From Boswellia sacra (Eukaryota; Streptophyta; Magnoliopsida; Sapindales; Burseraceae): a stretch of DNA of 64,000 bases. The notes beneath the pieces were generated by a model. It made no database searches and was not told the origin of the DNA. It was given only the letters and a program-made list of their open reading frames with translations. Where the stretch lies: NCBI GenBank assembly GCA_013180625.2, contig SNVD02007141.1, forward strand, positions 1 to 64,000. Direction: 5' to 3'. Positions within the stretch are counted from its first letter, which is position 1, and each line of letters begins with the position of its first letter. Both the position numbers and the translations under genes were made by a program. This document shows, in pieces, positions 20,767-33,047 of the stretch.

Positions 20767-23700
20767 TGTCACACCTCAAATATCATACATTCAGAGTGTA
20801 ACATTTAAACAGTCATTTGTAGGTGAACTTTGTTATTTCTTTCAAAAAATATTATTAAGTATCATCAAATATAGAGTTCCTAATCACAACCACAGTATTT
20901 CACTCTATATATGTACATTCAAAAATCAAAAGAATGTCTACTATATGGTCATGCTATAATATGGTAGCGGTCCATGGTTATCAAAGGAACTCCATCAGTA
21001 GTGCCAAAAATCCTCAATCTAGCTCTCAGTCTGCTGGTCACCTAAGGCACACAATAAATTTAGTGAGTAAAACTCAGTAAGTAAGCTAAGTGGATATACA
21101 ACAGTATTCAATAACAACAAAATTCAGTCTACAGTACAAATAATGTTCATTTGTTAGTACACAAGCATAGGATAAATTGTTGAGGAAGAAATAAACCAGA
21201 AATCATTATACAGAGGTCGCGCTCCGGTGCAACGAAACCCACGCAGCGGTGCCAAGTCTCTGGTTCTAGACCATTTTCATGTTCTAACTTGGTGCTCCTA
21301 TGCCATATGAGTTGCACGCCTGCGTCAGCTCTCGTCTGGCCAATTTCATGTTGGTTATATATGTGCTCCTGCGTCATATATATTGCACTCCTGCATTAAT
21401 TCTCTGTCCCGACCTCTTTGGGTCGATTCACTACGCGCTTTTGTGCCAATTAGTAGCTCTTGTGCCAGTTCTATATCATTAGCCAAATCCTTAGGCTGTT
21501 TTCTAACTTATCCAACTCCATAATTATCTGCCTAAGGTCTTTTACATTCTTATTTACTCTCACATGAGTAAACTCATTTTATACACATACTTTTCTCAGT
21601 TCATCACATTCTCATGTACATTCATAATCACATGTATCATTACTACATAAGCTGTAACAAGCCAATCCCATTATTCATATATATATCCACATAATTATGA
21701 ACATTTCATTGCAATGAACATTAGGGACTAATAATACTCGGTGCCATACCATCACACATATTTCATATCCATTTCACAGAGTTTGGGAGCTTCCACAGTC
21801 ATAATCCCAGTCACTTAGGAAATAAGGATCACTTTCATATCGCAGTCATATCACACACATATGGGCCCATATCACATAGCCACCTATTGGCAGCATCCGT
21901 AGGCAAGGCATTATTGCAGTGAGCATTTTATTTCTCACATTGCACGAATCCGACATCACCCGAGGGTGACAGCCGTATAGTCCTAGTAGACTCTATCCTG
22001 CCACACGGAATACTACAGATACACATAGATGCCTACACTTGAAATAGCTCAAGGCTAATATGACAATCTAAGTAATAATGGGCCATGCTACCGAATCCCA
22101 TGTAGGGAAACAAATGGTCCAAACCTCCCCTCAAGCTATGACAGCTAAGCATCCTAAGTTTTGGCATGCCAATCACATTTCACAATTCACAATCAGTAAC
22201 AGAAAAGAAGCTCTATATTAGGCTTTTAAAACAATCATAATTCAAGCACCATAGTGCTAACATTTAACAGTATCAATTACACAATATAGCATACAGTAGA
22301 ACACAATTTATTGTGGCCTCAGAACGGTTAGCTTACTTACCTTATGTAGCTCTGTTGTCGATGCTTGTGTTTAACCTAAAACAAAACAAAATCTCTTTAA
22401 GGTCACCATACACATTGGTGAAATAATTCCTCTTTTTGGCTCTATTTATATACATACTTCATCAAACAATTTATAACAAACAATTGTCTATTTCAAAACT
22501 CCCACAATTTCATATACAACTTTTACACTCATATAACATGTCTTTTTTCAATTTTTTGAGCCAAATAAGGTCATATGCCCACTCAAAATAACTTAATTCA
22601 TTAACCCAACAATTATGTCAATGCATTCATCTTATTGAGCAGTAGAGCCTTAAAATTTGTAGGAAATGCAATCCTACTCAATTGGCTACAAAATTTTACG
22701 GCTACAAAATTTTACAGGCTATTATATAACACATATAAGTACCTCCATACCAGAATCATGACTTTTCAAGGGGTTTAAGTCATTTAAACCCAATTATTTC
22801 TAACTGCCCTGTTTTGGAAACTAAAAGTTCTAGTTTTATCAACCTAACTTTAAAAATTAATAACAATTCAACAGAGCTTCAATCTCAATGAAAATTTACA
22901 GTCTCATATCTAACACATAAAAGAACTTGCACACCAAAAATCAGATAATTTTACGAAGATTTGAACCTTCAACCAAATTTGTTTTCCCTTACTCTATTTC
23001 TAAACACGGAAAGTGTGAATTTCGGGCTAGAAGTTCAAAAATTCACAACAATTCACATACTTCAAATTTTATTCACATGCTTCGAATTTTTGAGTGATTC
23101 CAATTTATATACACTCTTGGACATGTCTGTTTTCATAGTAAAATTTTCAGAACCAGAAAATATCCCCTTAATTTTTGGAAATTTTCGAAATTGGCACTGT
23201 TCAGTGTAAAAATAATGCAGGATTTGAACAATTTTCTCATTTTTAGCTTTGTATCCTCATCCTCCTACTTGGTTTTCTTCAATTCTCATCCTAAATCGTG
23301 TTTCCACACAAATTCCAAGCATACATGACAACAATTCTCATATCCACATCACAACACAAGGACATCCTCACACAAAATTAGACAATAGTATAGGGAATTC
23401 CAATTAGAGAATTGGTTTTTACCTTTTCCTTCTTCCTCCTTCATTCCTTGTCTTGAATTCTTGATGGCTTGGTGTGAAGAAGATTGAGAGAGAGCAAGAA
23501 GGGCTGGGACGTGTGAACCAAAAGAAGGAAAGAAAAATGATACAATTCTAGACTCTCTCTCTCTCTTTTATAAATAAGGATTTAAACCAAATTTCATCTT
23601 AGCTCTCCCTCTTCTCATTCTTTCAATTACATCCATCTCTCTTTCAATTAAGCCCGTCATTCTTTTATTTATTACACTACAATTCAAATACATCACATAT

Positions 23701-23773
23701 ACATTAATACATATTAATACATGTATATTCATTATACATCATGCCATGTACACTAGAAATCTAGGATGTTATA
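20767..23773 (-). mobile_element. ~3-kb gypsy-type solo LTR inserted in copia RNase H
   Basis: A non-coding block interrupts RNase H exactly, with the 5-bp direct repeat GGAGA on both sides (20762-20766 and 23774-23778). Read on the minus strand it begins TATAACATCCTAGATTTC and ends GAGGTGTGACA, resembling long Ty3/gypsy (Tekay/Del-type) LTRs that start TGTAACATCCTAG; the first G is mutated. A TCTCTCTTTTATAAATAAGG stretch lies near 23560. No internal retrotransposon domain is present, so it is best read as a solo LTR left by recombination. The orientation is inferred from the termini. Confidence 0.55.
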
Positions 23774-23928
23774 GGAGATGTACACATTTCCAAGATAGCG
23801 TCAGTAGAAAATCTAACAGATCCTTTTACCAAGACTTTGACAATCAAAGTCTTTGAGGGTCATTTTAGGGTATAGGAGTAAAATAGATGCCTAATTTGCT
23901 CTAGAGTGCTTTAGGGCAAGTGAGAGAT
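23774..23928 (+). pseudogene. Copia element 1 RNase H C-terminus and polypurine tract
   Basis: The reading GDVHISKIASVENLTDPFTK (from about 23776) continues the RNase H that stops at 20766. It is the usual C-terminal end of copia Pol. The purine-rich GGGCAAGTGAGAGAT at about 23914-23928 directly precedes the LTR and is the probable polypurine tract. Confidence 0.8.
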
Positions 23929-25593
23929 TGTTAGATATATGCCTTTAAAGCAGATAATTCCAATTGATTTTTCTGATAAATAAATAATTATTTACTTATA
24001 AATAAATTTGTTTGAGCAAATTGTAATTTAATGTCTTATAATTATATTGTATGTGAATTATTTATATAGTTTGTTTAATCATATAAAGTAGACATAATTC
24101 ACATGATCCTTATAGTTATAAAGCTTGTTCACAATCAGTAAGTAAAGTTGACATTTTGCTTTGTAAGTTTGTGGTTTTCCTATTTTATATTGATGAATGA
24201 TTTGTCTTAATCATTAAAGTGGTGACTTCAAATAGGAATACTAGTGCAACTAATTTACTTTGAATAGGACCTCCATGAGGTTTAATTAAGATAAAAGAAC
24301 TGTCCCATAAATTAAATCTCATAATATAATACTCTTAATCCTAAGTGAGTAGTGAACTCATATTTGTGTCTTGCATTCTTTAAACTATTACGGAGTGAGA
24401 TTTTATTTAAAAATCAAAACCTCTATAGTTTCGAAATATAAGATTATGATTATGGGAACATATATTCATAATATGAAACTTATAACTCTTATTGGAGAAG
24501 ATGATATTCCCTAGTACTGATTTCAGTACTTGGTTATTAAATCTTAGGCCTGAGTATTATTAATAAAGAGTTTATTAAGAACTAACATTTATTTGTGAAT
24601 TATTTCACACACATAGATAAGTATAAAATAACCATTAGAGAAATTAGTGACTCTAGGATATAAAATATAATTAAAGGGTTATGACAGTAAATATACACCG
24701 AGTTTTAATTACGGGTATCATATAGAGCTATATTTATATGGTATTGGTGTGACAGGGGTTTCGACTTTACCAAATAAAATTAATTAAATTATAAGCTCTT
24801 ATAATTTGTTCATGGACTTTGAAGCGCAGTCTTGGGCCCATAGTGGAAGAGCAACAATATTAATAATTATGTTTACTTAATTATGAGATAATTAGAATCG
24901 GGCTTTATTAGTGGAGCTAAAGTTTACATGAGCTTATTTGATCCCTCGGCTAGCTCACAAAAAGCTACTATAGATTTATTGGGCTTTTATTAATAAACAA
25001 AAGTCAAGCCCAACTCTAGAGTGATTTGGACTCCAAGTTTGAGATGATAATTGTCTAGGATATTATTTTATTAATAATTAGATAATTATATGTCTTTATT
25101 TCCTAATAGGATAAGTTGATAGCTATTATCCTAATTAATTTGGATTCTTGTAGGATACAACTTACCTAAGTATTAGGAATGAAACGTAAACTTCTCATTA
25201 ATTAATTACATTGGCTTTGGTTTAATAAATATAAACAAAAAAAAAACGAAAAAGTAATATTACATAGAGAGAAGTTCACATGAAATCTAGAGAAGAAAAA
25301 GAGAGAAACAAGAGAGAAAAAGAAAAATAGTCGAGAGAGAAATATAACTTTTTCTAGATTGTTTTACTTAATCTTTTTACTAATTTCTTTTGAATTTTCT
25401 TGTAGAATCTAAGGTGTCCACACACTTGATCCTGTGTAGAGTGCTTTAGAGTCACAGCCTAGAAGATCGAGTGGGTTGAAGCACTAGATACGCTCTTTAA
25501 TTATATAAATAGCATCACAATGAGGAATTAACGATCCAATTTTGTTTTTTGTTTCCACTGAATTTTATCAAAAATTATTTAATGATACCAACA
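23929..25593 (+). mobile_element. Copia element 1 3' LTR
   Basis: The LTR is about 1665 bp, starting TGTTAGATATATGCCTTTAA and ending TTATTTAATGATACCAACA, with TG...CA ends. Its last ~48 bp match the 5' LTR stub at 15422-15469, and the whole unit matches the inverted solo LTR at 28289-29943. Purine-rich GAGAGAAA runs at 25265-25350 lie in its 3' third. Confidence 0.85.
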
Positions 25594-26226
25594 TTTTGAC
25601 CATGTTGCAAACTTCTGAGTGTTATGTCTGTATTAGCAAAAGCAAAGGTAGGGAGATTGAAGTGCCTTTCAACCATTTGCGTGCTTAGAAGGACATAGAA
25701 GAATACGAGCCATACCATTTTTTGTCATCTCATGTATTCTTGGGCTCTGATCATTTTGATATGTGTAAGCTAGTAAATGCATAGAGACCACTAGATTATT
25801 ATAAAGTAACTATAAAATTTATGTTAAAAAATTTAATGGTGAGCATATAGAATATTACAAGGTGAAAAATTATGGTATGCACATATTCTATGCGCAAGAT
25901 TTTGATAAGAGACATGAGATAAAGGAGGAGAAAACAATATAAGATTCAAGTTTTAATTCTGAGGAAGAAATGGAAGAATCCGGCAAATCAAGTTCTAATT
26001 ATGAAGATGACACAAAGCAGGAAACTAGCGGAAGTTTTTGTTCTCATGAGGAAGATGAGGAAGTACTATTAATGATTGAAAGCTATAGCAGTTTCAACCT
26101 TGGTGAGGAGGAAGACAAAACGGAACTACACCCTGAAAGATTGAAAATTTCCAACTCAGAGTAAGTCTATGCTTTTGCTCAGATTAAGAGTCGAATATAT
26201 TTTTAGGTCTTAAAAAATAGGGTAAT
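25594..26226 (+). pseudogene. Unassigned decayed coding fragment with acidic tail
   Basis: Readings across frames give KSKGREIEVPFNHLRA, YEPYHFLSSHVFLGSDHFDM, then KNYGMHIFYAQDFDKRHEIK and a Glu/Asp/Ser-rich tail ending at TAA 26162-26164. The consistent protein-like texture over about 560 bp suggests a once-coding region. I do not recognise the family with confidence. A fragment of an endogenous pararetrovirus or of another retroelement's gag region is possible. It sits between the 3' LTR of copia 1 and the probable 5' LTR of copia 2. Confidence 0.35.
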
Positions 26227-26714
26227 TGTAAGTTTCTTTACTTTGTAAATGACCCATGCGAGTTTTAAGTTGTAGTATATTTATTATATTATAATTACAG
26301 GTTTAATTAAAGAATGTTAAGTTTTTCAAGTTTAATATATTTATTATACTATAACTGAAGATTTAATTAAGGAACGTTAAATTCTAATTAACATGTTAAA
26401 GAGTTGCAACCTTTTGAACATGTATTTGATAGAGAACTCGTTATCATGTTTTCTTATAAATAGAAATAGAAATCAATCCTTTCTCCACCTATGAAGACAA
26501 TAGTTTATTCCATATCTATTTTGTACTTTAAAGAAATTAAAGGGTAAGAGAGAAGAAACTGTTTCTACGTCTAGTGGATTACAAAGGAGTTCCTAATTCA
26601 TTTCTCAGGAAAACAGGTATGATTAATAAAATTATTATTTATGTTTAGTAAAGATCATAAAGTTCGACATTAATAGGATAATGAATATGCAAATTTACAT
26701 GTGGCATTAGAGCC
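26227..26714 (+). mobile_element. Probable 5' LTR and primer-binding site of copia element 2
   Basis: TGGCATTAGAGCC at 26702-26714 is a degenerate initiator-Met tRNA primer-binding site just downstream of an ACA (26697-26699). A plausible LTR start is TGTAAGTTTC at 26227. CTTATAAATAGAAA near 26455 is a TATA-like sequence. No second LTR is available for comparison, so the left boundary is a guess. Confidence 0.45.
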
Positions 26715-27823
26715 CATGGTTTGAGAACCTATGGTTTTCCAATCAAGTTTTTTCTATTAAATATGTTTCTTGAAATTTAAATTATTTTATGTAATTTTAA
26801 TTTCTATAACAAGTTTTTTTTTTCGTATGTGAACTTTCACAATTATTAGCTTATGTTACAACAAGTTAATTGTGTTATCAAATATATATGTATTTGCATG
26901 TAAGAATTGCTTCCACTTTTATGATTAATTTATTGGCTCTTATAAAGGTATGCACATGATTAATTTGTGTTTGCCGACGTTTGTGATCCACAACATGATT
27001 CCATTATTAATATATTGATCCACAAAATGATTCCATTATTATTATATTGATCCAACTTCTTATTATTTGATTAATATATTGATGATTGGTATATACTTGC
27101 CGTTAAATATAAATATTTTAAATAAATGATACATTTATTTGATTTTGGGTATTGTACGTTATAGTAGTAGAAAATAATTTTTAATGATACATGGCTATAA
27201 AGTTTTTGCTTATGTATTATGGATTTTATGAATGTCATAATTAGTAAACATTAATATATATGCAGTGTACACATTTTATTGTAATTTTGGTTTACTCAAA
27301 TACATTGAATAAATTATAGTTAACGTAATTGATACTATATTATTCAGTTTTAAATTCAATTTATGTTTGTTTGTTGGTCACCAAAGACACTGAATTAGAA
27401 AGATTGATGAATATTAAATTGAATATATAATTTACAACTATCCTGATTGATGCTTATAAGTGAACGTATAAAATACATTACAATTGTACGTGGATTGTTG
27501 AAATTCATATTTATAAGACTTTTAAGGATCATCCAAAGGTTGTTTAATAATTCTTATAAATACTGAATATATTGTGGTAATTATTGTCCAAAGATATCAA
27601 AAAGTTTAATTGAGATTTATTTATTACCACATTAAATTAAACTTAATCAGCATCATTATAGTTTTATTCATGGCTCATTAAAATATTTCCCAAAGGAAGA
27701 CTTTTATATCCATTTATGTTTTCTGATTAATAAAATCTAATTTTTGCTTATAATGTTAATAAATTAAAGCATTAATACATAGATCATCTTATTGTATTTT
27801 TGTAGTATCTGTTCCCTGTTTCT
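26715..27823 (+). other. Leader of copia element 2
   Basis: AT-rich sequence between the primer-binding site and the gag start. No coding content or other signal was seen. Confidence 0.4.
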
Positions 27824-30800
27824 ATGAATTTGTTTGCTTCTTTTGTTCCTTAATTTAATGGGATGTACTATTTTGTTTGGTTTCGAACAAATCCAATTTC
27901 ACTTAGGTGTTTTGGATCCTGATTTAGCCCTTTAAGTAGAGAAACCTACTACAATTACTGATAAAAGCAGCGAAGAGGAAAAAGTTTTCCATGAAGTTTG
28001 GGAAGTTTAAACAGATTGAGGTTAATGCTTATGCAAATGACAGTAACTAACAACATTAAATCAACTCTTCCCATAACTGATGATGCTGAGGAATTTTTGA
28101 AATTCATTAAAGAACGTTCTCAAAGACTCAAACTACTAACAAGTCACTTTCTAGGAAACTAATGGTAATATTGACCATCATAAAGTTCGATGATTCAATT
28201 TCCATGGATGAGCATTTCCTTGAGATGATAAATATCATAATAGCAAAGCTAAATAAATTAGGAATGAATGTGGATAAGTTCTTTCTAGTGTTAGTATCAT
28301 TAAATAATTTTTGATAAAATTCAGCCAAGTATAAAACAAAATTGGATCATTAATATCTCATTATGATGCTATTTATATAATTAAAGAGTATACCTAGTGC
28401 TTCAAACCACTTGGTCTTCCAGGCTATGACTCTAAAACAGACTGCACAAGAACAAGTGTGTGGGCACCTTGGAATTTGCAAGAAAAACCAAAAGAAATTA
28501 TTAAAGAGATTGAATAAACCAATCTAGAAAAAAAATAGATTTTTCTCTCCACTTTTCTTTTTCGCTTGTTTCTCTCTCCCATCTATAGATTTCGTGTGAC
28601 CTCTCTTTACACGCTATTATGGTTTCAAGTTTAGGTTATATATTTATTAAACCACAAAACCAATGTAAATAATAATAAGAGGTTCTCGTTTCACTCCTAA
28701 TAGCTTACGTAAGTTGTATCCTACTAGAATCCCAATTAATTAGGATAATAGCTATCAACTCATCCTATTAGAAAATAAAGACATATAAATTATCTAATTA
28801 TTATTAAAATAATATCTTAGATGATTACCTTCTTAAAGTTGGAGTCCACGTCACTTTAGAGATTGGGATTAACTTTTATTTATTAATAAAAACCCAATAA
28901 ATGTGTAGTAGCTTTTTCTGAGCTAGCCTGGAGATCAAATGGGCTCATGTAAATTTTAGCTTAAATAATTAAGTCCAATTCTAATTATCTCATAATTAAT
29001 TAGACATAATTATTAATCTTGTTGCCCTTCCAAGACTACACTCTAAAGTCCAAGAATAAATTATAAGAAGCTTATAATTTAATTAATTTTATTTGGCAAA
29101 GCCGAAACCCATGTCACACCAATACCATATAAATACTCCTCTATATGATATTCGTAATTAAAACTTGGTGTATATTTATTATCATACTCTTTTAATTACA
29201 TTTTTTATCCTAGAGTCACTAATTTCGCTAATGGTTATCTTATACGTATTTATACTTGTGAAACAATTCGCAAATAAATGTTAATTCTTAATAAACTTTT
29301 TTATTAAGAATACTGAGGCCTAAGATTTAATAGCCAAATACTGAAATCAGCACTAGGGAATATCATCTTCTCTAATAGAAGTTATAGATTCCATATAGGG
29401 AATAACATCTTCTCTAATAGAAGTTATAGATTCCATATAATGAATATATTTTATATTTCCAAACTATAGAGGTTTTGATTTTAATAAAATCTCACTTCGT
29501 AATAGCTCAAAAAATACAAGACATGAATATGAGTTCATTACTCACTCAAGATTAAGAGTACTATATTATTAGTGCCTATGAGATTTAATTTATGCGATAG
29601 TTCTTATATCTTAATTAAATCTCATAGAGGTCCTGTTCAATTCAAATTAATTACAATGGTATTCCCATTTGAAGTCACCATTTCAATGATTAAGATAAAT
29701 CAATTATGTATATGAAATAGGAAAACCACAATCTTACAAAGTAAAATGTCATCTTTACTTTTTGATTGTGATTATGTCTTCTTTATATGATTAAATAAAC
29801 CATATAAATAATTCACATACAATATAATTGTAAGACATTAAATCGTAATTTGCTCAAATAATAAATATGTTTATGCATAAAATAAAGTTTATTTATCAGA
29901 AAAATTGATTAAAATTATCTGCTTTAAAGGCATACATATAACATCTGGTACAATTCATACTAAATTCATTACCTCTTCAACTTTATGGACCTTTTCAAAT
30001 GAACTACAACACAATTAAGGATAAGTGGAATGTTAATGAATTGGTCAATATGCTTACTCAAGAGGAAGGAAGGTTGAAAGTTGGAAATGAGCCTAAATAG
30101 AAGCCTCGAAAGGGCACTAAGAAAGGATTGCATAAACCAATTGAATCCTCTAAGGCTACTTAAGTCCACAGTAAGGAACATAAGAATAATAAGTGTTATT
30201 TTTCTAAGAAGGTTGGACATTATCAAAAGGATTGCCTGAGAACTAAGTCATGGTTCGAAAAGAAAGGTGAGTCTTGTGCTTTTTTATGTTTTGAATCAAA
30301 TTTAACTTAGTCCCTTGTAATTCTTGTGGATTGATACTGGTCGTATCATTCATATTTCAAATGCGATACATGGATTCCCTACATCCTAGGCCATAAATCA
30401 AAATGACAAATTTGTTTTCATGGGTCATTGAGTCAAAGCTCCAATTGAAGCCATTGGAACCTATCGTTTGATTTTAGACATTGGACATCATTTTAACCTT
30501 TTTCTTACTCTTTATATGCCCATAATTTCTTGCAATTTAATTTCTTTGTCTAAACTTGATATTATTGGACATACTTTTAAAATTAGGGATGGATGTTTTA
30601 GCATATTTAAGAATAATATTTTTATTGGCTTTGGTACTCTTCATGATGGTTTATACAAATTTATATTAATAACCTTTTTGGTGAGTCCTTAGTAACCTTG
30701 CATCATAACATTGGCAGTAAAGTTCAGCTTTTCGTAGCATAATTAACATTTGGGTCATATATCTAAAGAAACAATAGAGAGATTAGTAAAGAGAATGAAA

Positions 30801-31125
30801 TCGTATCGAAGTTGGATTTACTGATCTCAATGTGTGTATTAATTCTATTAAAGGAAAACAAACCAAACGCACTAAGAAAGAAGCCACAAGAAGTACATAG
30901 CTTCTTGAGATAATATACACTAGCATATGTGGATCTTTTGATATTCCACCTTTTGGTGGAGAAAAGTATTTTATCACTTTATTTGATGAATTTTCACATT
31001 ATGACTATATTTATCTATTGCATGAAAAAACTGAAGCAGTTAATGCCCTCGAGGTGGTTACTAAAGAAGTTGAAGTTGAGAGGTAATTAGATAAAAAGGT
31101 GAAAATTGTAACATTTGATAGCCAA
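27824..31125 (+). pseudogene. Copia element 2 gag to integrase, interrupted and truncated
   Basis: Gag begins near ATG 27824 and includes NNIKSTLPITDDAEEFLKFI (about 28040-28105) and FDDSISMDEHFLEMINIIIA. It is cut at 28288 by a solo LTR and resumes at 29944 (YNTIKDKWNVNELVNMLTQE-like, about 30000-30070). A zinc knuckle is present with its first Cys lost (CYFSKKVGHYQKDC, about 30195-30235; the second Cys position is Phe). Protease is represented by WIDTG near 30335 and the GAG-pre-integrase part by 30468-30690. Integrase reads HTDICGPFDIPPFGGEKYF-like at about 30910-30975 and stops matching near 31125. RT, RNase H and the 3' LTR are absent. Many stops and frameshifts. Confidence 0.8.
28289..29943 (-). 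mobile_element. Solo LTR of the copia-1 family, inverted
   Basis: This is the reverse complement of the 23929-25593 LTR. It begins TGTTAGTATCATTAAATAAT and ends GCTTTAAAGGCATACATATAACA, about 1655 bp. It interrupts the gag of copia 2. Flanks TCTAG (28284-28288) and TCTGG (29944-29948) look like a 5-bp target duplication with one later substitution. A short internal near-duplication occurs at 29380-29440 (ATCTTCTCTAATAGAAGTTATAGATTCC twice). No internal domain is present. Confidence 0.85.
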
Positions 31126-32527
31126 GTCGTTGGTAATCGAAGCCCACCATCGCATCACACAAGACAGCTACATAACTATCTTCTTCTTGTTATTGTAGGT
31201 GGTAGTTGTACAAGTGGCTAGTCGTGCTGATGTCTTAGGTGACACCAATTGGGCTCTGTGTGTTAGATCTGGTGGTTTCATGGTAAGGTTGTCTATATTT
31301 GGTGCTATTTTGCCTCGAGTTTTCCATTTTTTTTGTTATGGTCGCTATTTTGGTAGTATTTCGTTCTTATGGTGGTTCTTTTGGTGGCCTTGGTTGTTGA
31401 TTTTTGTTACTACTATAGCTTGGGTTTGTTGTTTTGGTGGCCTCGATTTTTAGCTTTTTATTTCTTTGGTGGTTGTTTGTTAGCTGATTGGTGGATTCTG
31501 AGGGTTGAAGAAGCAATATGAATATATGATGATGGTTTCTTGTTAGTTGTTTGATGAAGCTTCATGGTGGCGTTGGTGGTGAAACATGATGGTGGCTAAA
31601 GATTGGCAATAGACAGCGGTGGGAAGAGTGAGGTAAATTAGAAATTTGAATCTTGATTTGCTTCATAACAGTGGACCATGGTGGGGAGATCATATAATTT
31701 GTACAAAATTATTACCTTGCCCTTGATTTTTAGTTTCTAAACTGGAGATATTTGTTAGTTGGACTTTATGATAAAAAAAGTTGTAACTTTCAGTGGTTTG
31801 AGTGATATAAGCATCAAAGTGGGTTTTTCAATGATATTAAGGCAAACCTAAGAATAGTTAGTGATATTACCCCATGGAAAAATTATTCTATAATTATATA
31901 GTTAGATAGCTCTTTTCAAAATTAAAAACAAAAAAAAAATTGTCATGTTTATATCAAATAATATATTTAATGTCTACCTTTTAATCATATCTATAAACTT
32001 GAACATGAATGTGCAAAGAAACAAAACAATAGTATTAATGGTGGTGTAATTACAATATATTATATTGTCCATGTTCTAAATTTTATTTTGTTTTCTTTTT
32101 CTAATTATCTGATAATAGTAATATGTAAGATATATTATTATTCTTTTAAGAAAATTAGTATGTTTGTTTTTGTTTTCAAGATTTTGATAGAATGTGTGGT
32201 TACTTTTAATTTTTTTTTTTAATTTTAAAAATAATATGTGGTTGATATTGATTTAAATGCATTAAAAATACCCATTTTCATAAAATTATGTTTTGAAAAT
32301 ACTGACAAATACACTAGTTATTCTAAGATCATATGAAATTTTGACTTGGTCTCCAAGTTTAGATCAAATTAGGTTAGGCTATACAACCCCCCTTTATCTT
32401 ATTTCGGCCTAATTATAATAGTGCCTAAATCACGTCATTTTGGCGTCTTTAATTATTTTCTTTTTATATATTGCGACATTGTTTCAATATATAGTTTGAT
32501 TATTACTTTGGCACAAAAAAATCACCA

Positions 32528-32577
<50 letters not shown>

Positions 32578-33047
32578 TTATTATACACATTGTACAACTT
32601 ACATAATACTAAGCATAAAAAAAAAAAACCTCATTTTGATGTGCATATAGTTTTTCAAAAATATTTTTAAGTATTATTAAATTTTAAATTACACCATATT
32701 TCTCCTTATAACCGTAATTATTATATTATTTAATTTCTTGTTTTTAATCTCTAAGTTTTATATTTCTTATAAGAAAAGGGAGTAATGCCATATTTTTGTT
32801 CTTTAAAAAAATAATGTTATATATTAATTTCTTCAATTTTTTCCTACATTCATTCATTTTTTTAGTTTTCTCATTGAAATTTTATGTTATTTTTCTTGCT
32901 TAAGAACAATAGGCGTATTTTCTTGATTTTTGGTCTTTATCTTATTTTCAGTTTTGATCACTTAATTTTTAAAAAATTTAAAATATTTATACTATTTTGC
33001 AACATTCTCATTATGCATGTTAGTATATGCAAGATTGCTTTTTATTA
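31126..33047. other. Unassigned region
   Basis: After the copia break there is a G/T-rich stretch (31190-31620) with repeated GGTGG words and no credible protein, followed by AT-rich non-coding sequence. The only clear feature is the ATT microsatellite listed separately. Confidence 0.4.
32529..32576. repeat. (ATT)16 microsatellite
   Basis: Sixteen uninterrupted ATT units, followed by an imperfect CTTATT continuation. Confidence 0.95.

Noticed and set aside
20767..23773. Possible host gene in the 3-kb block
   Set aside because: No coding texture over any length, and the clean GGAGA duplication plus LTR-like termini explain it better.
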